This document shows, one piece after another, positions 1 to 6,854 of a DNA stretch of 14,388 nucleotides. The notes below the pieces were generated by a model that had not been told where the DNA came from, did not search any database, and saw only the letters and a program-made list of their open reading frames with translations. Source of the DNA: CAZVUW01 sp964629825 (lineage in GTDB: Bacteria; Actinomycetota; Nitriliruptoria; Euzebyales; Egibacteraceae); NCBI GenBank assembly GCA_964629825.1, contig CAZVUW010000083.1:1-14388 (forward strand), given 5' to 3'. Position 1 is the stretch's first letter; each line of letters starts with the position of its first letter. The position numbers were made by a program, and so were the translations under genes.

Positions 1-509
1 GCCAGGCCTCCGCGCTGCCGCCACAGGTCGGGGCGCACGTTCGGGTCGAAGGCGATGGTCATGCCGCGTCTGCGGGCCTCGTCTACGGCTCGGTTGACGG
101 CGGCCTCCGCGCTGTCGGACAGGGCCTGCGTGATACCCGACACCATGAGGGCCGTCGCATCCGGCAGCTCTCGGGTGTCGTCCGGCGACAGCCCGGCGCA
201 GGCGCTCTCGCTGCGCCAGTAGGTGAACGAGCGGGCACCGACGTCGCTGGTGGAGATGCTGTAGAGGCCTGTCTTACCGGGCCCGACGCGCGGGTCGGAG
301 TCGACGCCGAGCCGGTGGATCTGCTGGAGCAGCCAGTCGCCGAGGCCATCTTCGCCACGCACGTAGAGAAGCCGGGCCGGGGTTCCGTGGGCGACGACCC
401 GCGCCGCCACGTTCAGCATGTCCCCACCGACCCCTACCCGTAGCTCGCCTCCCTCCAAGCGGAGCTCGACCAGCGGCTCCCCGATGCACAGCAACGCGGT
501 CACGGCCAT
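1..509 (-). CDS. kdgK: PfkB-family sugar kinase, 2-keto-3-deoxygluconate kinase-like (partial, 3' end outside window)
   Basis: This is the N-terminal 169 codons of a PfkB/ribokinase-fold kinase; the C-terminal half with the GAGD-type catalytic Asp lies outside the window. The predicted role is ATP-dependent phosphorylation of 2-keto-3-deoxygluconate or a related keto-deoxy sugar acid in the cytoplasm. Visible signatures are an N-terminal IGEPLVEL strand, the sugar-binding GGDMLNVA segment (residues 28-35), an FTYWRSESA stretch (95-103) matching the YWR..SAA pattern of KDG kinases, and FDPNVRPDLW (154-163). The ATG at 509 is chosen because GAGGAAGAGG lies directly upstream. It is the last gene visible in the minus-strand transport operon, 71 bases after the permease. 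A ribokinase or fructokinase is possible, but the YWR and FDPN.R..LW motifs favour a KDG-type kinase. The symbol is tentative; a KDG analogue could be the true substrate. Confidence 0.8.
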   Translation of the reverse strand, partial: MAVTALLCIGEPLVELRLEGGELRVGVGGDMLNVAARVVAHGTPARLLYVRGEDGLGDWLLQQIHRLGVDSDPRVGPGKTGLYSISTSDVGARSFTYWRSESACAGLSPDDTRELPDATALMVSGITQALSDSAEAAVNRAVDEARRRGMTIAFDPNVRPDLWRQRGGL

Positions 510-580
510 CCTCTTCCTCAAATCAACCCAGGGTCGGCACCGCGAGGTCCTACCCCCTCGAGAGCGGGAGGCAGCGGCGC

Positions 581-1573
581 TCAGGTGCCCTTGTCTCGCC
601 GACGCGCCAGGACCGCGACGACGATGATCCCGCCCTTGACCACCTGCTGGAAGTAGGACTGCACGTTGAGCAGGTTCAACAGGTTGTTGATCACTCCCAG
701 GACGAGCACACCGCCGAGGGTCCCACCGACCGATCCGCCACCACCGCCCAGGACCGCGCCGCCGATGACGGTTGCCGCGATGGCATCGAGCTCGTAGGCC
801 ACTCCGAGGTTGGGCTGCGCGATGCCCAGCCGCGACACCAGGAGGATGCCGGCCATGGCCGACGTGACGCCGGATATGACATAGGGCAGCGTCGTGTAGC
901 GCTGCACGTCGAAGCCCGCCAGCCGCACCGCCTCACGGTTGCCGCCGATCGCCGTCACGACCCTTCCCGGGACGGTCCGGTTGAGGAACAGCCAGCCAAG
1001 GATGAATGCCACCAGCATGATGGCGACCGGTGTTGGCACGAACCCGATCGAGCCGGCCCCCAGCAGCGAGCGGAAGCTCGGGTTCTCGGGTGTCACCGGC
1101 GTGTCCGAGTACACGTAGACCAGCCCGCGGTAGGTGCTCAGGGTCGCCAGCGTCACGATGAACGGTGGCAGACGGAAGCGGGCGACAAGCACGCCGTTCA
1201 CCGTTCCGCCCACCGCACCGACGAGCAGGCCGATCAGGATCGCCACGCCCAGCGGCAGGGATGACTGCGTGCCGGCGGCGACGATCCCCGCCATGGCGAC
1301 GACGGCACCGACCGAGAGGTCGATGCCCCCGCTCAGGATCACGAACAGCATCCCGAGGCTGATCAGCCCGTTCGCCACGATCTGGCGGGCCAGGTTGAGG
1401 AGGTTGGCCTGGGTGAAGAACGCGTCCGTCGAAAGGCCCGCCCCGATCAGCAGGAGCACGAACAGCGCCATGAAGGCGTAGTCAACGAGGCGGTCCGTGC
1501 TGCCGCTCTTCAACCAGCCCTGGAGAGAGCCGAGCCGTCCGCTCCCGTCCACTCGTCGCACCGAGTCGCTCAC
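581..1573 (-). CDS. Sugar ABC transporter permease, RbsC/BPD_transp_2 family
   Basis: This 330-residue integral membrane protein is the likely channel subunit of a ribose/galactose-type sugar importer, working as a dimer with the neighbouring ATPase and lipoprotein. After a polar N-terminus of about 30 residues it shows roughly eight to ten hydrophobic segments. Family signatures are GGIDLSVG, the PPFIVTLAT segment, the G.N..A...AG motif in a cytoplasmic loop (IGGNREAVRLAG) and the C-terminal ELDAIAATVIGGAVLGGGGG stretch. Length is normal for the family. The start is a GTG at 1573 that overlaps the TGA of the upstream ATPase gene by 4 bases (GTGA), so translation is probably coupled. The protein ends in RRRDKGT, a positive tail consistent with a cytoplasmic C-terminus. 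Family assignment is secure; substrate is not readable from the sequence. Confidence 0.95.
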   Translation of the reverse strand: MSDSVRRVDGSGRLGSLQGWLKSGSTDRLVDYAFMALFVLLLIGAGLSTDAFFTQANLLNLARQIVANGLISLGMLFVILSGGIDLSVGAVVAMAGIVAAGTQSSLPLGVAILIGLLVGAVGGTVNGVLVARFRLPPFIVTLATLSTYRGLVYVYSDTPVTPENPSFRSLLGAGSIGFVPTPVAIMLVAFILGWLFLNRTVPGRVVTAIGGNREAVRLAGFDVQRYTTLPYVISGVTSAMAGILLVSRLGIAQPNLGVAYELDAIAATVIGGAVLGGGGGSVGGTLGGVLVLGVINNLLNLLNVQSYFQQVVKGGIIVVAVLARRRDKGT

Positions 1574-3096
1574 GCCGCCACCCCCGCTGCCGCCGCCAGC
1601 AGGTTCTCCTCGGTGGCCTCGGAGGCCGGGAGCTCGGCGACGATGCTGCCGTGGCGCATCACCAGCACGCGGTGGGACAGGCCGAGGATCTCGACCAGCT
1701 CCGATGACGTGAGCAGCACGGCGACGCCGCGCGCGGCCAGCTCGGCGATGTGCCGATAGATCTCGATGCGGGTCGCCACATCAACGCCGCGCGTGGGCTC
1801 GTCGAGCAGCAGCACCTGCGCATCCGTCAGGAGACAGCGCGCCAGCAGCACCTTCTGCTGGTTCCCACCGCTCAGCTGCTGCACGGGCGCATCAGCATCC
1901 GTGGTCCGAACGGCCAGCGCCTTGATCTGACGATCGATCAGGTCACTCTCATGCTGCATCCGGACGAAGCCGAAGCGGGAGGCGTTCCGCAGGACCGCCA
2001 ACGTCATGTTCATCCCGACCGAGTCGTGTAGGACGAGGCCGTCTCGACCGCGGTCCTCGGTCAGGTAGGCCACCCCCGCTGCCAAAGCGTCGGCGGGGCT
2101 GCGCGGGCTGAAGGGCTCGCCGCGCAGCCACATGGTCCCATCCGTCGCGGGCTCGGCGCCGAAGATGGCTCGGGACAGCTCCGTCCTGCCGCTGCCGACC
2201 AGGCCGAAGACACCGACCACCTCGCCCGCGCGCAGTCGCAGGGAGGCGTTCACCAGTCGGGGCGGCCGCGCCAAGCCCTCGACGACCAGGACCTCGTCGC
2301 CGACCTGGGAGGTGTCCCTCGGTGGGAACACATCCTCCACGTCGCGACCGACCATGAGGTTGATGAGCTGGCGCTCGTCGGTCTCGGCGGGCGTGAGCGT
2401 GACGACGTCTTTGCCATCCTTCAGGACCGTGATCCGGTCCGCGATGGCGAAGATCTCGTCGAGGCGGTGGGACACGTAGAGGATGAGGGTTCCGCTCGCG
2501 GCGAGCTGGCGCACGAGAGCGAACACCTTGGCGAGCTCCTCGCGCGAGAGGACCGCCGAGGGCTCGTCGAGGATGAGCACCTGCGGATCCTCGACGACGC
2601 CCTTCGCGATCTCGACCATCTGCCGCTGCGAGACGCTGAGCTCATCGACACGGACGTTGACGTCGAGCTCGAAGCCGAGCTGCTCGAGCAGCGCCCGGGC
2701 CCGGGCGCGCAGCTCGCGGGGGCGCATCCGCAATCCACCTGCGCTCGCCATCGAGCTCAGGAGCAGGTTCTCCCACACCGTCAGGTGCGGGACGAGGCTG
2801 AACTCCTGGTAGACGGCGCACACGCCGGCACGGCGCCCCTCCAGCGGGCTGGTGAGGCGCACCTCCTGCCCGCCGAGCTCGATGTCTCCGAAGTCGGGAC
2901 GGTCGGCTCCGGCGAGGAGGCGCATCAGGGTCGACTTGCCGGCGCCGTTCTCCCCGACGACGGCATGGACCTCGCCGGCGCGGCCCGTCAGGTCGACCCC
3001 GCGCAGCGCCTGCGTCTCCCCGTACCGCTTCGTGAGGTTGCGGACCCGGAGCACCGCGTGACCCGCTCCGGTGGGCGCGCGCAGGGCTTCAGGCAT
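1570..3096 (-). CDS. Sugar ABC transporter ATP-binding protein, two NBD domains (RbsA/MglA/XylG type)
   Basis: This 508-residue protein carries two fused nucleotide-binding domains and energises the sugar importer at the inner face of the membrane. NBD1 has a full Walker A (GENGAGKST, residues 48-56), Q-loop Gln97, a variant signature LSVSQRQ (153-159), Walker B VLILDEP (173-179) and H-loop His210. NBD2 has a degenerate Walker A, GLVGSGRTE (298-306, Arg instead of Lys), a canonical LSGGNQQ signature (408-414) and Walker B VLLLDEP (428-434). This asymmetry is usual for RbsA/MglA proteins, where one site is catalytically weak. The ATG overlaps the end of the aldehyde dehydrogenase gene by 8 bases, and its stop overlaps the permease GTG by 4 bases. 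Family and role are clear; the transported sugar is unknown. Confidence 0.95.
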   Translation of the reverse strand: MPEALRAPTGAGHAVLRVRNLTKRYGETQALRGVDLTGRAGEVHAVVGENGAGKSTLMRLLAGADRPDFGDIELGGQEVRLTSPLEGRRAGVCAVYQEFSLVPHLTVWENLLLSSMASAGGLRMRPRELRARARALLEQLGFELDVNVRVDELSVSQRQMVEIAKGVVEDPQVLILDEPSAVLSREELAKVFALVRQLAASGTLILYVSHRLDEIFAIADRITVLKDGKDVVTLTPAETDERQLINLMVGRDVEDVFPPRDTSQVGDEVLVVEGLARPPRLVNASLRLRAGEVVGVFGLVGSGRTELSRAIFGAEPATDGTMWLRGEPFSPRSPADALAAGVAYLTEDRGRDGLVLHDSVGMNMTLAVLRNASRFGFVRMQHESDLIDRQIKALAVRTTDADAPVQQLSGGNQQKVLLARCLLTDAQVLLLDEPTRGVDVATRIEIYRHIAELAARGVAVLLTSSELVEILGLSHRVLVMRHGSIVAELPASEATEENLLAAAAGVAA

Positions 3097-4537
3097 CGAA
3101 CACCCCGTCCAGGGCTCGGTACACCAGGACGCTCTTCTGCCGGGTCATGACGTGCAGCGTGTCGGCCAGGCTCTCGCGGCCGTGACCGCTCAGCTTCACC
3201 CCGCCGAAGGCCAGGTTCTCCGCGCGGACGGCCGAGGACCAGTTGACAACGACACCGCCGACGTCGAGCTGGTGCGCGATCGCGAACGCACGCTGAATGT
3301 CCCTGGTGAACACGGCCGCCTGAAGGCCGTACGGGGAGGCGTTCGTCTGCTCGATGGCCTGCTCCACGTCGGACACGCGCACGAGCGGCGCGACCGGTCC
3401 GAACACCTCTTCGGTCACCACCCGGGAGCTGCTCGGGACGTCGGCCAGCACGACGGGAGACAGGAAGGCGCCGTCACGCTCTCCGCCGGCGACGAGGACG
3501 GCTCCGTCGGAGACGGCGGCCTCCACGGCCTCCTGCACCCGCGCGCTTGCGGTCTCGTCGATGAGCGGTCCGACCTCGGTGGTCTCGAGGAGCTGGTCGC
3601 CGACCGAGAGAGCGCGCGCCCGCTCCGCGATCAGGGTGGCGAGGTCGTCGTGGCGCTCGTCGGAGACCAGCACGCGCTTGGTGGCGCAGCAGATCTGACC
3701 GTTGCCGCGCGCCAGACGGCCGAGCACCACCGCATCCGCGGCGACCTCCAGGTCGGCGTCCTCGCAGACGATCAGGGCGTCGTTGCCGCCCAGCTCGAGA
3801 TGCACCGGCGTGAGGTTGGCGGCCGCGACCTCGGAGACGCGCTTTCCCATGCCGACGCTGCCGGTGGCCGTGATGAGGTCCACAGCAGGCGAGGCCACCA
3901 GCTGCTCGCCGACCGCATCGCCGCCGGTCAGGACCTGATGGGCGCCGGGGGGAGCCCCGGCCTCTTCGATGTACCTGGCGATCTCGAGCAGCGTCAGGGG
4001 GCACTGCGGCGGCGGCTTGCAGATCACCGCGTTGCCGGCTGCCAGGGCGGCGGCGCCCTTGTGCGCATACAGCTCCGCCGGGTAGTTGAACGGAACGATC
4101 GCAACGACCACGCCCACGGGCTGGCGGACGGTCATGGCCAGGTGCGACTCCATCCCGGGGACGCTGTCCATGCCGACCACGCGCCCCTCGAGGCGCTTGG
4201 CCTCCTCGCCGAACCCTTGGAAGATGCGTGCGGCCGCGAGCAGCTCCTCCTCGGTCTGCCGGACGGGCTTCCCGTTCTCGGCGGCGAGCAGGGCCTTCAG
4301 CGACGAGAGGTTGGCGCGGATCGCATCTGCGGTCCCGAAGAGGATCTCCGCGCGGCGGTGCGCGGGCGTCCGCGCCATCACCTTGGACGCCGCCCGGGCC
4401 GCGTCCAAGGCGGTCCGCACATCATCCGGCGATGCCTGGGGCACCGTGTCGAGCACCTCACCCGTGCCGGGGTTCACGACCGGAGCCTCCTCACCGGTGG
4501 AGGCATCGACCCACTTGCCGGCGATCGTCATCTTCAT
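3089..4537 (-). CDS. NAD(P)-dependent aldehyde dehydrogenase family protein
   Basis: This 482-residue ALDH-superfamily enzyme should oxidise an aldehyde to the carboxylate with NAD(P). All key residues are visible: oxyanion Asn151 in PFNYP, Lys174 in the cofactor-binding KPPP segment, the Rossmann turn TATGSVGMG (223-231), general base Glu248 in ELGGND, nucleophile Cys283 in GNGQICCATKR, and EEVFGP (376-381). It resembles the lactaldehyde/glyceraldehyde/benzaldehyde dehydrogenase branch more than classical betaine-aldehyde enzymes. It lies inside the transport operon, 79 bases after the binding-protein gene and overlapping the ATPase gene by 8 bases, so its substrate probably arises from the imported sugar, for instance a small aldehyde released by a keto-deoxy-acid aldolase. 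GAGGG precedes the ATG at 4537; another Met at codon 3 is a possible start. Substrate is inference. Confidence 0.92.
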   Translation of the reverse strand: MKMTIAGKWVDASTGEEAPVVNPGTGEVLDTVPQASPDDVRTALDAARAASKVMARTPAHRRAEILFGTADAIRANLSSLKALLAAENGKPVRQTEEELLAAARIFQGFGEEAKRLEGRVVGMDSVPGMESHLAMTVRQPVGVVVAIVPFNYPAELYAHKGAAALAAGNAVICKPPPQCPLTLLEIARYIEEAGAPPGAHQVLTGGDAVGEQLVASPAVDLITATGSVGMGKRVSEVAAANLTPVHLELGGNDALIVCEDADLEVAADAVVLGRLARGNGQICCATKRVLVSDERHDDLATLIAERARALSVGDQLLETTEVGPLIDETASARVQEAVEAAVSDGAVLVAGGERDGAFLSPVVLADVPSSSRVVTEEVFGPVAPLVRVSDVEQAIEQTNASPYGLQAAVFTRDIQRAFAIAHQLDVGGVVVNWSSAVRAENLAFGGVKLSGHGRESLADTLHVMTRQKSVLVYRALDGVFDA

Positions 4538-4575
4538 GTCGACAGCCCTCTGCGCCTAGGTCCCGACAGGTGAGC

Positions 4576-4612
4576 GGCTGGCCGGACGGCGGCGGGGCCG
4601 CCCGGCCGAGCC
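4576..4612 (-). terminator. Intercistronic hairpin between binding-protein and aldehyde dehydrogenase genes
   Basis: The 79-base gap holds a strong GC hairpin: an inner GGCGGC/GCCGCC stem around a GGG loop, and an outer GGCTGGCCG arm pairing with CGGCCgAGCC through a single bulge. No U-run follows. It starts a few bases after the binding-protein stop codon. It may act as a leaky terminator or as an mRNA-protecting stem that raises binding-protein levels relative to the membrane subunits, as is common in sugar ABC operons. The structure is seen; the role is inferred. Confidence 0.5.
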
Positions 4613-4616
4613 ACAC

Positions 4617-5654
4617 CTAGAAGACGCTGTCGGGGTCGTAGTACTCCTCGACGTTCTCCGCCGTGATCAGCGGCGACGGGAACACCGTGTCCTGCTCCAC
4701 ATCCTGGCCGTCGAGGATCTCCATCAGACGCTGGAAGCCAGCGCGCCCGATCTCGTCCGAGTCGTTGTAGCCGGTGGCCAGGTAGTTGGTGCCGTCGAGG
4801 ATCGCCTTGAGCGCCTCCTTCTGGCCGTCCACGCCCACGATGAAGATGCTGTCCGTGAGACCGGCGTCTTCGATCGCCTTCTGGGCTCCCAGGCACATCG
4901 AGTCGTTCTCGCAGAAGACGGCGTCGATGTCGTCGTGCGCGGCGAGGAGGTCCTCCATGGCCGCAAGGCCCCCGTCCTCGCTCCAGTCGGCGAAGTCCGG
5001 CGCGGTGACGACCTCGATGTCGGTCTCCTCGACCTGGGAGAGCATGCCCTCGGTGCGGGCGAGGCCGATGGTGTTGTCGGCCGGGCCGCCCTTGATGACG
5101 GCGAGCTTCCCCTCGCCGCCGAGCTGCTCGACGATGAACTCGCCGGCCTGCACGCCGATGGCCTCGTTGTCGGGGCCGACCCAGCTGGTGTAAGGACCAC
5201 CGGCAAGCTTCCGGTCGACCATCACGACCGGTATGCCGGCGGCATCCAGGGCCTCAAGCGCCGCGGTTGCCGACTCGAGGGGACCGGCGTTGATGATCAC
5301 CCCGTCCACGCCCTGGGCGATCAGGTCTTCGATGTCCGAGGTCAGCTTGGCGGCGTCGCCGTTCGCGTCGGTGGTCCGCACCTCGACCCCGCCGTGCTTT
5401 GCGGCCTCGTCAGAGATCGCCTCAGACATGCCGATGAAGTAGGCGCAGCAGAGGGTGAAGTTGGCCACGCCGATGGTGATGTCGCCGGCGGACTCATCGC
5501 CCGCGTCGTCACCCTCATCGGTGGCGGCGTCCTCGGTCTCGGTGCTGGTGTCAGCCCCGGTCGCCTCGTCGCTCGATGCGGTGTCCGCCCCTTCCCCGCA
5601 GGCGGCTAGCAGGAAGATGATCGCCAGCAAGCACAGCCAGGCCCGTCCACGCAT
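4617..5654 (-). CDS. Sugar-binding lipoprotein of ABC transporter (RbsB-like, periplasmic-binding-protein type 1 fold)
   Basis: This 345-residue substrate-binding protein is anchored outside the membrane by a lipid on Cys19: the lipobox LLAAC follows a short hydrophobic signal. An acidic Ser/Thr/Asp/Glu-rich linker (about 20-57) spaces the binding domain from the membrane. The mature domain begins ITIGVANF and shows the RbsB-type order: IEDLIAQGVDGVIINAG, AAGIPVVMVDRKL, an EGMLSQVEETDIEVVTAPDFADW segment split across the first lobe, CENDSMCLGAQKAIEDAG and VGVDGQKEALKAI. Length is normal. It is the first gene of the minus-strand operon, with GGGAGGCGAGGG just before the ATG and an IclR-like operator in its 5' region. 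Unusual features are the adjacent Cys69-Cys70 in the expected ligand-pocket loop and two further cysteines in FCENDSMC. The sugar cannot be named from the sequence. Confidence 0.93.
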   Translation of the reverse strand: MRGRAWLCLLAIIFLLAACGEGADTASSDEATGADTSTETEDAATDEGDDAGDESAGDITIGVANFTLCCAYFIGMSEAISDEAAKHGGVEVRTTDANGDAAKLTSDIEDLIAQGVDGVIINAGPLESATAALEALDAAGIPVVMVDRKLAGGPYTSWVGPDNEAIGVQAGEFIVEQLGGEGKLAVIKGGPADNTIGLARTEGMLSQVEETDIEVVTAPDFADWSEDGGLAAMEDLLAAHDDIDAVFCENDSMCLGAQKAIEDAGLTDSIFIVGVDGQKEALKAILDGTNYLATGYNDSDEIGRAGFQRLMEILDGQDVEQDTVFPSPLITAENVEEYYDPDSVF

Positions 5655-5677
5655 GTCCCTCGCCTCCCTGAGAGGGT

Positions 5678-5696
5678 GTTTCAGTTTGTGAAATGC
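5678..5696. promoter_or_regulatory. Probable IclR-family operator 1
   Basis: A perfect inverted repeat, TTTCA-GTTTG-TGAAA, occupies 5679-5693. On the minus strand it reads CATTTCACAAACTGAAAC, starting about 14 bases after the -10 box of the transport operon, so a bound repressor would sit just downstream of the start of transcription. On the plus strand the site overlaps the candidate -35 (TTGTGA, 5686-5691) of the regulator gene, giving a means of autoregulation. A related site lies at 6692-6706. IclR-family proteins commonly bind semi-palindromes of this size; binding here is inferred. Confidence 0.6.
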
Positions 5697-5714
5697 AGTT
5701 TCGGTGGTTACCCT
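5686..5714 (+). promoter_or_regulatory. Candidate promoter of the IclR-family regulator gene
   Basis: TTGTGA (5686-5691), a 17-base spacer and TACCCT (5709-5714) face the regulator gene. The -10 box shares its bases with the opposite-strand -10 (TACCCTA reads TANNNT both ways) and the -35 lies inside the operator palindrome. The leader to the CTG start would be close to 100 bases. Confidence 0.4.
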
Positions 5715-5739
5715 AGTCCTCAGCGTGGCAGACCGTCAA
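5710..5739 (-). promoter_or_regulatory. Promoter of the transport/catabolic operon
   Basis: On the minus strand TTGACG (5739-5734) and TAGGGT (5715-5710) are separated by 18 bases, giving a transcription start near 5703 and a leader of about 50 bases before the binding-protein ATG. The candidate operator lies at about +11 to +25. Confidence 0.65.
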
Positions 5740-5800
5740 GCAAGCAGGGATGTGGGGGGTTCGGCGGGCGGCGAGCGACCATCGTCCACGGCGGGGTGTG

Positions 5801-5819
5801 AGGAAGGAGCACGGAGCTG
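5801..5819 (+). promoter_or_regulatory. Strong ribosome binding site deciding a CTG start
   Basis: AGGAAGGAG (5801-5809) is a near-ideal Shine-Dalgarno sequence 7 bases before CTG (5817-5819). No conventional start codon lies in frame between the stop at 5799 and the HTH-encoding region, so this site fixes the start of the IclR-family gene. Confidence 0.6.
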
Positions 5820-6578
5820 AGCGCATCGGGGGAGCGCATCCTGAAGGTCCTCGAGTACCTGGCCGCCGAGGGCTCCAGCTCGCTCGGGAGAGTTGCGGCC
5901 GACCTCGATCTCAACAAGGCGACGGCGCATCGGATGCTCGGAGCGCTCATCAGCTCGGGCTACGTCCAGCAGAACCCGGAGACCCGAGAGTACGCGCCCA
6001 CGATGAAGATCCTGAGGTTGGCGAACGGGGTTCTGGACCGCGTGGACATCCGCACGCGCATCCGACCTCACCTCGAGTCGTTGGCGTCCGCGACGGCCGA
6101 GACGGCCCATCTCGCGCTGCTCGAGGGGCTGCAGATCGTCTACCTCGACAAGGTGGACGGAAGGCAGGCCGTGACCATGCAGTCGCGGATCGGTGACCGG
6201 GCTCCCTGCCACTGCACGTCGCTCGGCAAGGTCCTCCTGGCCGCCCAGCCGGAGGCCGAGTGGCGCCGCTACGTGCGCGAGGTCTCGCTGGCCCGGCGCA
6301 CTCCGAACACCGTCACCGATGCCACGACCTTCTACGCGATGCTGTCCGAGGTCCGGCGGCACGGCTACGCGGTGGACGACGTCGAGAACGAGGAGGGGAT
6401 CCGCTGCGTCGCGGCCCCGGTCCGCGATCACACGGGCTCCGTCGTCGCCGCCATGAGCGTGTCGGGTTGGACCGTCAGCATGACCCCGGAGCGCACCGTC
6501 GAGTGCCGGCCGGTGGTCATCGCGCACGCGCTGAAGGCTTCGATCGACCTCGGCTACGACGTCGGCCGCACTCGCTGA
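5817..6578 (+). CDS. IclR-family transcriptional regulator (apparent CTG start)
   Basis: This 253-residue protein has the normal IclR layout. An N-terminal winged helix-turn-helix (about 5-65; helix motif SLGRVAADLDLNKATAHRMLGAL split across 23-44) is followed by a ligand-sensing domain (about 78-250) with HCTSLGKVLLA (132-142) and DDVENEEGIRCVAAPV (187-202). It probably binds a metabolite of the adjacent pathway. The reading frame closes at a TGA at 5799-5801, and no ATG, GTG or TTG precedes the HTH; the first Met codon (5934) would delete most of the DNA-binding domain. CTG at 5817 lies 7 bases after AGGAAGGAG (5801-5809) and gives the family's usual length. It is divergent from the transport operon and upstream of the secreted-protein gene, the classic position of a local regulator. 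An unannotated frameshift is the alternative explanation for the missing start. Confidence 0.88.
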   Translation: MSASGERILKVLEYLAAEGSSSLGRVAADLDLNKATAHRMLGALISSGYVQQNPETREYAPTMKILRLANGVLDRVDIRTRIRPHLESLASATAETAHLALLEGLQIVYLDKVDGRQAVTMQSRIGDRAPCHCTSLGKVLLAAQPEAEWRRYVREVSLARRTPNTVTDATTFYAMLSEVRRHGYAVDDVENEEGIRCVAAPVRDHTGSVVAAMSVSGWTVSMTPERTVECRPVVIAHALKASIDLGYDVGRTR

Positions 6579-6648
6579 AGGGCGTCGCCCACGGCCCACG
6601 GGCAGAAGTCCGGCCGGGGCCGCTCTCGTCACCTGCGCAAGCCACCCA

Positions 6649-6678
6649 TTGACAGCGGCGACGCGCGCTCGTTACGAT
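6649..6678 (+). promoter_or_regulatory. Promoter of the secreted-protein gene
   Basis: TTGACA (6649-6654) and TACGAT (6673-6678) are separated by 18 bases, the same spacing as the transport-operon promoter. Transcription should start near 6685, leaving a leader of about 190 bases before the ATG at 6878. Confidence 0.75.
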
Positions 6679-6689
6679 CTGCGTACCCA

Positions 6690-6708
6690 CATTTCGCTAT
6701 GTGGAATG
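6690..6708 (+). promoter_or_regulatory. Probable IclR-family operator 2
   Basis: CATTTCGCTATGTGGAATG is an imperfect palindrome (8-base arms with two mismatches around TAT) beginning 11 bases after the -10 box. Its 15-base core TTTCGCTATGTGGAA matches the core of operator 1, TTTCAGTTTGTGAAA, at 11 of 15 positions. Position and orientation relative to the promoter resemble those in the transport operon, supporting control of both by the same IclR-family protein. Confidence 0.6.
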
Positions 6709-6751
6709 ACTGCCTAGCATCACCGGACGTCGATCCTGCTGGGCGGGAGCT

Positions 6752-6781
6752 CTGCGCCGAAGTGCCCCCACGACGGCGCAG
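6752..6781 (+). other. Inverted repeat in the 5' leader of the secreted-protein gene
   Basis: CTGCGCCG and CGGCGCAG form a perfect 8-bp stem around a 14-base loop within the roughly 190-base leader. It is not followed by U residues. It may affect mRNA stability or translation; no known riboswitch fold was recognised. The rest of the leader (6709-6850) shows nothing else I can name. Confidence 0.35.
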
Positions 6782-6854
6782 CCGGTTGGCGTGCAGCTGC
6801 ATGCCGGTCCGCTCAGCGGGTCCCGACAGGGCACCGGTGAGGAAAGGGAACGGC

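Noticed and set aside
3071..4573. Open frame (500 codons) antisense to the aldehyde dehydrogenase gene
   Set aside because: The minus strand has every ALDH catalytic residue; the antisense product shows only compositionally biased sequence.
5657..5676. CCCTC...GAGGG inverted repeat around the binding-protein ribosome binding site
   Set aside because: Only 5 bp with a 10-base loop; too weak to claim as a regulatory structure.
5736..6632. Minus-strand open frame opposite the IclR-family gene
   Set aside because: The plus strand gives an intact IclR protein with HTH and effector motifs; the opposite frame has no recognisable feature.
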